Assembly: GCA_024653795.1 (NCBI GenBank)
Contig: JANLHY010000044.1
Coordinates: 1-26,809, forward strand
DNA from: Candidatus Brocadiaceae bacterium
Lineage (GTDB): Bacteria; Planctomycetota; Brocadiia; Brocadiales; Brocadiaceae
Length of the DNA stretch: 26,809 nucleotides
Direction of reading: 5' to 3'
Shown here: piece by piece, positions 21,601 to 26,809 of the stretch
Position numbering within the stretch: the stretch's first letter is position 1
Layout of the letters: the number at the start of each line of letters is the position of its first letter
Made by a program: the position numbers and the translations under genes
The notes under the pieces: model-generated
Database searches by the model: none
What the model was told of the DNA's origin: nothing
The model's input: the letters and a program-made list of their open reading frames with translations, nothing else

Positions 21601-22617
21601 TTATCCTTTCCCTTTTTCTATTTGTTTAATCGGTATAGGCATTCCGATCATTAAATTTAGTTGTGATAATTTTTTCTTTACTTCTTTTAAAGTAGTTTTA
21701 CCAAAGTTTTTAATCGTGAGAAGTTGTTCCTCCGTTTTCGCAATAAGATCGCCTACCGTTGCAATTTTTGCAGTTTCAAGGCAGTTGGAAGCCCTTACAG
21801 ATAAATCCAATTCCGCTATAGACATACTCAACTTTTTGTTAAGCTCTTCTTCTGATATCTCCGGAGCAGATTCAATCCCCATCCTCTTTTCAACCTGTTG
21901 CAATTCTCTACCAATCTCAAAATACTGTACAAATGGATTTAAATGTTTTCGCAAAATTTTTGCTGATTCAACAAGGGCCATCTCGGCGGATACTACGCCA
22001 TTTGTCCATATTTCCATGATGAGTCTATCATAATTTGTGCGTCTACCAACGCGTGTTTCTTCGATTGCATAACGAACGTTTCTTACAGGAGAAAATATAG
22101 AATCCACTGCTATCAATCCAATCTCCTGTTCCTCATGTTCGTTTTCTTCGGCAGTCACATACCCACGACCCTTTCGTACCTCCATCTCTACTTTAAAATT
22201 AACGTCCTCAGAGAGTGTTGCAATATGTAAATCCTCATTCAGAATTTCTACGTTATCATCCGTTATAATATCTTTTGCTTTTACTTCACCCTTTTTGTTC
22301 GCTTCAATTTTTATCACTTTAGGCTGGTCGGTGTGTAGTTCAACAACAAGGTTTTTGATATTTAATATGATATCTGTTACATCTTCGACTATACCAGGTA
22401 TATGGGTAAATTCGTGACTTATCCGATCAATCTTAACAGATACAACGGCGCTTCCCTCTAACGAAGAAAGTAGAATCCTACGTAAACTATTCCCCACAGA
22501 ATGACCAAATCCACGCTCAAAAGGAGCGGCTATAAACTTTCCATATGTATCGGTCAAAGTCTCATGTTCCACATCCACACGGACGGGCAGTTCAAGACCC
22601 CTCCACCTTATTCGCAT
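21601..22617 (-). CDS. rpoA: RNA polymerase alpha subunit
   Basis: I choose the ATG at 22617 (MRIRWRGLELPVRVDVEHETL), with AGGGGGA upstream, rather than the longer frame, giving 338 residues. The N-terminal assembly domain shows FERGFGHSVGNSLRRILLSSLEGSAV and the C-terminal domain EL.LSVRASNCLETAKIATVGDLIAKTEEQLLTIKNFGKTTLKEVKKKL, which contacts UP elements and activators. A 158-base gap separates it from rpsD upstream, leaving room for an internal promoter. Confidence 0.98.
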   Translation of the reverse strand: MRIRWRGLELPVRVDVEHETLTDTYGKFIAAPFERGFGHSVGNSLRRILLSSLEGSAVVSVKIDRISHEFTHIPGIVEDVTDIILNIKNLVVELHTDQPKVIKIEANKKGEVKAKDIITDDNVEILNEDLHIATLSEDVNFKVEMEVRKGRGYVTAEENEHEEQEIGLIAVDSIFSPVRNVRYAIEETRVGRRTNYDRLIMEIWTNGVVSAEMALVESAKILRKHLNPFVQYFEIGRELQQVEKRMGIESAPEISEEELNKKLSMSIAELDLSVRASNCLETAKIATVGDLIAKTEEQLLTIKNFGKTTLKEVKKKLSQLNLMIGMPIPIKQIEKGKG

Positions 22618-22775
22618 ATTTTTCCCCCTAATCCGGTAATAAGGGATTTCAAAATAAAATAAATTTTTATATTGCAATCAATAATATATTTAAGAAAAAT
22701 AATACTTTGCGAGGCTATACCAAATATATCAGTTGACTTTACAGTTGCGGAATGAATTGAACCAACCAAATTTCT

Positions 22776-23402
22776 TTATTTAGAACACAGTTCTACAATT
22801 AGATGTTCTTGAACAGGAACTGAAATATCTTCCCTTGTAGGTAGTTGCGTTACTACCACCTCCGGTACATCCGCTCTAAATTCTACCCATGCAGGAATGC
22901 TGCGGCCTTTTAATAATTCTATATTCGCTTTTACCCTATTTAGGTTTGTTTCAGTACCTTTTGGTTTTATAACGTCTCCAACTTTTACAAGGTAAGAAGC
23001 AATATCTACCTTTTTATTGTTAACCGTTATGTGGCCATGAAGAATTAACTGTCTGGCGCTTTTTCTCGATGCAGCGAAAGAGACCAAACATAAAACATTA
23101 TCCAGCCTTCTCTCTAACATAGCTAAAAGACTCTCTCCCGTATTTCCCTTTTGCCGTTCTGCCTTTCTAAAATAATTTCGGAATTGCCTTTCTAGAATTC
23201 CATAAAAACGTTTCATTTTTTGCTTTTCCCGAAATTGGATTCCATATTTTGATAACTTGCCCCTACCCCAGGTAAACTGGCCAGGAGGATACTTCCGCTT
23301 TGTAATTGCGCACTTAACCGTGTCACATCTAATTCCCTTAAGAAATAGTTTTGCGCCCTCTCTTCTACATAATCTACATTGGGGACCAACGTATCTAGCC
23401 AT
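22776..23402 (-). CDS. rpsD: 30S ribosomal protein S4
   Basis: The 208-residue protein has the S4 layout. An N-terminal Cys-rich zinc-type region (QCRLCRREG...RCDTVKCA) makes it the C+ form. It is followed by GKLSKYGIQFREKQKMKRFYG and the S4 RNA-binding domain ERRLDNVLCLVSFAASRKSARQLILHGHITVNNKKVDI. It is a primary 16S rRNA binder and frequent autoregulator of this operon. It lies 34 bases after rpsK. Confidence 0.98.
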   Translation of the reverse strand: MARYVGPQCRLCRREGAKLFLKGIRCDTVKCAITKRKYPPGQFTWGRGKLSKYGIQFREKQKMKRFYGILERQFRNYFRKAERQKGNTGESLLAMLERRLDNVLCLVSFAASRKSARQLILHGHITVNNKKVDIASYLVKVGDVIKPKGTETNLNRVKANIELLKGRSIPAWVEFRADVPEVVVTQLPTREDISVPVQEHLIVELCSK

Positions 23403-23436
23403 TTTTTTCCTTTCTCAAACCTCTTTTTAAAACCTA

Positions 23437-23817
23437 TTATACCCTGCGTTTTTTCCTTGGACGACAACCGTTATGGGGAAGTGGTGTTACATCCTCAATC
23501 GCCTTTATGCTCAGACCTGCGGCCTGAAGCGCCGTGATGGCTGATTCTCGACCTGGACCAGGGCCTTTGACTCTAATTTCAATTTCTTGCACCCCATACT
23601 TTTGTGCTTTATCAGCTGCACTCGCCGCCGCCTTTTGAGCAGCAAACGGAGTACTCTTGCGTGACCCTTTAAAACCTACTGTACCAGCACTTGCCCAACA
23701 TATTGTCTCGCCATTAATGTCAGAAATTGTCACATATGTATTATTAAATGTAGCCTTGATATTCGCAATCGCTCGTGTAACATTACGCCTTATTTTTTTC
23801 TTACCTACACTTGACAT
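23437..23817 (-). CDS. rpsK: 30S ribosomal protein S11
   Basis: This 126-residue protein carries the S11 signatures ANIKATFNNTYVTISDINGETICWASAGTVGFKGSRKSTPFAAQ, VKGPGPGRESAI and the C-terminal DVTPLPHNGCRPRKKRRV. It is normally directly after rpsM; here a methyltransferase gene intervenes, ending 36 bases upstream. Confidence 0.98.
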   Translation of the reverse strand: MSSVGKKKIRRNVTRAIANIKATFNNTYVTISDINGETICWASAGTVGFKGSRKSTPFAAQKAAASAADKAQKYGVQEIEIRVKGPGPGRESAITALQAAGLSIKAIEDVTPLPHNGCRPRKKRRV

Positions 23818-23853
23818 GATTATTTTTTTTCCTCAAACTAAACAATTCCTTTA

Positions 23854-24687
23854 TCAGTTAACAGGACTAAGTAAATTATTTTGACCCAACTCACATTCTT
23901 TAAAATAATTATTTAACACAAACTCTGTATTGAACATTTCGTTCAGTCTTTTATATTTATCCATATTATATCTTTTGTTTCCCTTTTTTCTCCGTGCTAT
24001 TATCATTAAATTTTTTGGGGTAAATTTAGGGGACGTTACCTCAGTCAGTTTTACATGATAACCAGCACCTGTAAGAAATTGCGCCCTTAACGCTTCCGTT
24101 AAAATATCGGCAAATCTACATCTTAAAAGCCCAAAATCAGTCAAATCGACAAGTGGATGCCCTACTTTTAAGCGACTCCTGATTTGGTTTTCACAACAGG
24201 GAACTACAACTATATATTTTGCCCCTAATTTAATACCCTTCGCAATTGCCTCATCCGTTGCACTATCACACGCATGTAATGCAATTAGAATGTCTACTGG
24301 CTTTTCAGGCTGAACGTCTATTATTCTGCCGCTAATAAAATGCATATTTCGAAAGCCGAGCCTGTTTCTAATCCGGTCACATTTTTCTATCAATATCCTA
24401 TTAGTATCGATACCGTAAAAATAGGTATTTACAGCAAACTGCTTTTCCAGGATAATATTCAGCGCAAATGATAAATACGATTTGCCACACGAACAATCTA
24501 GAAATACAATTTCTTTGTCCTGTGGATACGTTTCAATAATTCGTACAACCTGCTCACAAAACCCTATTACTTCGTTATACTTTTTTATCTCTCGCTCATC
24601 GCCTGTTTGCTCAATATCTAATTCAATTATTTTTAACAATTCCTTACTGGTTCTTAATAGTTCTCCGATTGTTTCTTTGATTTCCAT
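23854..24687 (-). CDS. Class I SAM-dependent methyltransferase inserted in the ribosomal operon
   Basis: The 277-residue protein has a helical N-terminus, then motif I as IVFLDCSCGKSYLSFAL (about 80-96), an acidic motif II YGIDTN, and LIALHACDSATDEAI followed by YIVVVPCCENQI. The LHACD...PCCE pair resembles the Methyltransf_32 group that includes METTL25- and GSTCD-like proteins. The substrate is unknown; rRNA or a ribosomal protein is a natural guess from context. It lies 55 bases after rpsM and 36 before rpsK, on the same strand, and its AT-rich codon use resembles its neighbours, so it is a settled part of the operon rather than a recent insert. Confidence 0.85.
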   Translation of the reverse strand: MEIKETIGELLRTSKELLKIIELDIEQTGDEREIKKYNEVIGFCEQVVRIIETYPQDKEIVFLDCSCGKSYLSFALNIILEKQFAVNTYFYGIDTNRILIEKCDRIRNRLGFRNMHFISGRIIDVQPEKPVDILIALHACDSATDEAIAKGIKLGAKYIVVVPCCENQIRSRLKVGHPLVDLTDFGLLRCRFADILTEALRAQFLTGAGYHVKLTEVTSPKFTPKNLMIIARRKKGNKRYNMDKYKRLNEMFNTEFVLNNYFKECELGQNNLLSPVN

Positions 24688-24742
24688 AAATAATTCTTAC
24701 GTTTGAACCTATTTCAGCCCAGAGGACAATATGAGCGTCATA

Positions 24743-25126
24743 CTAGCCCAATTCTTTTACGCTCTTCTTACCGGCGACTGTCTTCTTGCGACCTTTTCTT
24801 GTGCGTGCATTTGTTTTTGTTCTCTGTCCCCTTACTGGTAAACCTACCTTATGTCGTATTCCACGATAACAATTGATACTTTTCATACGTACAATATTCT
24901 GCATTTCCTGCCTACGCAACTGCCCCTCAGTAGAAAAATTCTTTTCTATATAAGCACCTAACGTACTCAACTGATCTTCATGAAGATCCTTCGCACGTAA
25001 GTTCTCATCGATATTAACAGCTTTCAGTATTTTCTGGGACAAAGCCTTGCCGATCCCATATACGTATGTGAGCGCAATAACAATCCTTTTATCTGCAGGA
25101 ATGTCTATTCCAGCAATTCTCGGCAT
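24743..25126 (-). CDS. rpsM: 30S ribosomal protein S13
   Basis: The 127-residue protein begins PRIAGIDIPADKRIVIALTYVYGIGKALSQKIL. It contains the H2TH-type region and ends RGIRHKVGLPVRGQRTKTNARTRKGRKKTVAGKK, as S13 does. It follows rpmJ by 41 bases. Confidence 0.98.
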   Translation of the reverse strand: MPRIAGIDIPADKRIVIALTYVYGIGKALSQKILKAVNIDENLRAKDLHEDQLSTLGAYIEKNFSTEGQLRRQEMQNIVRMKSINCYRGIRHKVGLPVRGQRTKTNARTRKGRKKTVAGKKSVKELG

Positions 25127-25167
25127 TAATCAGTTCCTTTCTAATTTATTTTCTAAATCAACCTGAA

Positions 25168-25281
25168 TTACCCTTGCCTCTGTTTATGGCGCGGATTAGA
25201 ACAGATTACACGAACTACGTTTTTCCTTCTAACTATTTTGCAGTTTTCACAAATCCGTTTCACAGAAGATCGAACCTTCAT
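25168..25281 (-). CDS. rpmJ: 50S ribosomal protein L36
   Basis: The 37-residue frame from ATG 25281 reads MKVRSSVKRICENCKIVRRK and ends ICSNPRHKQRQG. Three cysteines and a histidine (Cys11, Cys14, Cys27, His32) form the L36 zinc ribbon, making it the C+ form. It sits between infA and rpsM, the normal place. The gene is short and easily missed. Confidence 0.97.
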   Translation of the reverse strand: MKVRSSVKRICENCKIVRRKNVVRVICSNPRHKQRQG

Positions 25282-25325
25282 CGTTTATCATCCTTAAAAC
25301 TTATTAGTCGATTTTTGAATCGACA

Positions 25326-25544
25326 CTAAACTTGTCTATAAATAATTCTGCCTTTGTCGAGGTCATAAGGTGACATTTCAATCGTTACCTTGTCACCAGG
25401 CAATATTTTAATAAAATGCATCCGCATCTTCCCGGAAACATGTGCGAGTACTTTGTGACCATTCTGCAATTCTACCCAAAACATCGCATTGGGAAGCGCT
25501 TCTTTCACAGTTGCTTCTACTCTTATGGGTTCTTCTTTGGACAT
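25326..25544 (-). CDS. infA: Translation initiation factor IF-1
   Basis: The 72-residue OB-fold protein has the standard IF-1 sequence features: VEATVKEALPNAMFWVELQNGHKVLAHVSGKMRMHFIKILPGDKVTIEMSPYDLDKGRIIYR. It binds the ribosomal A site during initiation. It lies 34 bases after map and 44 bases before rpmJ. Confidence 0.98.
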   Translation of the reverse strand: MSKEEPIRVEATVKEALPNAMFWVELQNGHKVLAHVSGKMRMHFIKILPGDKVTIEMSPYDLDKGRIIYRQV

Positions 25545-25578
25545 ATTTAAACGGGTATGACTGTTTCAAAAAATATTT

Positions 25579-26331
25579 TCATTGTGTTAGAATGTCAGCG
25601 CCATTCTCGGTAATCACAATCGTATGTTCAAAATGCGCGGATAATTTTCTGTCTTTCGTTACCACTGTCCATTTATTGTTTAAGACCTCAGTATCATACT
25701 TACCCATACATATCATGGGTTCAATGGCAATAGTTACTCCAGACATTAAAATTTCATCTGCTTCTAACAATGATTTGCTCACAAAATTGGGCACTTGTGG
25801 ATCTTCATGCATACACCTCCCAATCCCATGACCAGTATAATTTCTTATAACAGAATAACCATTTTTTTCAACATATTCTTGTATCGTCCTTGATATCAAA
25901 GATAGCTTTTTATTTGATTTTATAACGTTAATTGCCATATAAAGTGACTTTTCGCACACATCAATAAGTCTTTTAGCCTCTTGTGTAACTTCTCCTATAG
26001 GTATCGTCAATGCAGCATCAGCAACGTATTTACGATAACCAACTCCAACATCAATGCTGAGTATATCTCCTTCCCTCAATTTTCTCGATCCAGGAATCCC
26101 ATGCACGACTTCTTCGTTTACCGATGCACATATACTTTTTGGGAATCCTCTGTATCCTTTAAAAATTGGGATCCCACCTTGACTTATTATATACTTTTCA
26201 AGTTCATTATTCAGATAATCAGTCGTTACATCTTTTCCTGCAATCTCTTTGGCTAATCTCAGTGCGTTCGCTACGACCTTTCCCGCAGCCCTCATTATTT
26301 CAATCTCGCGGAGGGATTTACAAACTATCAA
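25579..26331 (-). CDS. map: Methionine aminopeptidase, type I
   Basis: The 250-residue pita-bread-fold enzyme removes N-terminal Met from new proteins. Metal and catalytic residues appear in HGIPGSRKLREGDILSIDVGVGYRKYVADAALTIPIG (the two Asp ligands), GHGIGRCMHEDP (His), ITIEP-like VTIAIEPM (Glu) and SAHFEHTIVIT (final Glu). The frame has no ATG at the conserved N-terminus; a TTG at 26331 gives MIVCKSLREIEIMRAAGKVV, which fits the family start. That TTG lies one base from the adk stop. Confidence 0.97.
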   Translation of the reverse strand: MIVCKSLREIEIMRAAGKVVANALRLAKEIAGKDVTTDYLNNELEKYIISQGGIPIFKGYRGFPKSICASVNEEVVHGIPGSRKLREGDILSIDVGVGYRKYVADAALTIPIGEVTQEAKRLIDVCEKSLYMAINVIKSNKKLSLISRTIQEYVEKNGYSVIRNYTGHGIGRCMHEDPQVPNFVSKSLLEADEILMSGVTIAIEPMICMGKYDTEVLNNKWTVVTKDRKLSAHFEHTIVITENGADILTQ

Positions 26332-26332
26332 T

Positions 26333-26809
26333 TCAGTTTACCCCGCGTCCGATCAAGGACTTTTCTTGCATTGTACTGTTAATAGTGTCTGATATTTTTC
26401 TGGTAATCATTTCTATCCGTGCATCATCACTTGTAATTTCTCTCAAAATACCACTCTTTTTATAATAATCAATCAAGCCCTCGGTCTGTTCATGATAAAC
26501 CCTTAATCTTTCCAATACCGTTTCAGGTTTATCATCTGCACGCTGATTTAATTTCCCGCCACATTTATCGCAAATTCCATCTTTTGAAGATGGTACATAT
26601 ATTTTGTGATAGTTTGCACCGCAAGAGCCACAAATCAACCTGCCAGACAATCTTTGAACCACATTCTCTTTGGATACTGAAAAATAAAAGACTATGTCCA
26701 ATCTGTTATCGAGATTTCTTAGCATCTCGTCTAGTACTTTTGCCTGGGAAAGCGTCCTCGGAAAACCATCTAAAACAAAACCTGCCTTGCAATCATTTTT
26801 TAATATGCG
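26333..26809 (-). CDS. adk: Adenylate kinase, N-terminus beyond the window
   Basis: The frame is open from the right edge, with 158 residues visible. The first visible part, AGFVLDGFPRTLSQAKVLDEML, holds the adenylate kinase signature. The LID domain is the zinc-binding long form with four cysteines (ICGSCG...CDKCGG). RADDKPETVLERLRVYHEQTEGLIDYY is also typical. It interconverts ATP, AMP and ADP. It is followed one base later by map, as in the spc/alpha operons of many bacteria. Confidence 0.97.
   Translation of the reverse strand, partial: RILKNDCKAGFVLDGFPRTLSQAKVLDEMLRNLDNRLDIVFYFSVSKENVVQRLSGRLICGSCGANYHKIYVPSSKDGICDKCGGKLNQRADDKPETVLERLRVYHEQTEGLIDYYKKSGILREITSDDARIEMITRKISDTINSTMQEKSLIGRGVN

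Overview
The window is a piece of a Gram-negative bacterial chromosome. KdsA (LPS Kdo pathway), anaerobic-type cobalamin synthesis (CobM/CbiF), an HgdC/BcrD-type activator ATPase and a very high load of short foldback repeats together fit an anaerobic planctomycete of the anammox type (Brocadia-like). That assignment is an inference from gene content, not a database match. The housekeeping flanks are AT-rich. The middle, about 7.9-18.4 kb, is visibly GC-rich and looks acquired.

Left flank (1-7.9 kb): a truncated alkaline-phosphatase-superfamily phosphodiesterase, tRNA-Thr(CGU), a long foldback element, kdsA, a small exported protein next to cobM, an HU-family gene with a strong bidirectional terminator, typA/bipA, a 118-bp MITE with a perfect 8-bp target duplication, and an activator ATPase.

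Centre (7.9-18.4 kb, all biosynthetic genes on the minus strand): a lasso-peptide biosynthetic cluster. In transcription order it holds lasso cyclase (C), a 57-aa precursor (A, 15894-16067) that is easily missed, an RRE/PqqD-like domain fused to a PRMT-like methyltransferase (M), an ABC exporter (D), a nucleotidyltransferase (N), a PqqD-like leader-binding protein (B1), a transglutaminase-like leader peptidase (B2) and an HPr-kinase-like peptide kinase (K). The precursor has the YxxPxL...G leader motif and Thr at -2. Its predicted core is GIPNIPVPDDFETSV, with a Gly1-Asp9 macrolactam ring holding three prolines. K plus N suggests phosphorylation followed by decoration of the phosphate; M adds a possible methylation. 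The cluster has been invaded repeatedly: a 199-bp IS66-like MITE split the formerly overlapping N and B1 genes, a mobile four-helix-bundle gene sits between C and A, a higBA toxin-antitoxin pair with a palindromic operator lies between A and M, and a decayed REP-associated transposase with REP flanks lies just upstream of M.

Right flank (18.4-26.8 kb): a gene-poor 1.5-kb stretch full of repeats and a second MITE type, then a dual-specificity phosphatase and maf. These are followed (minus strand) by the conserved operon adk-map-infA-rpmJ-rpsM-[SAM methyltransferase]-rpsK-rpsD-rpoA-rplQ, which ends in a strong terminator. The methyltransferase gene between rpsM and rpsK is unusual.
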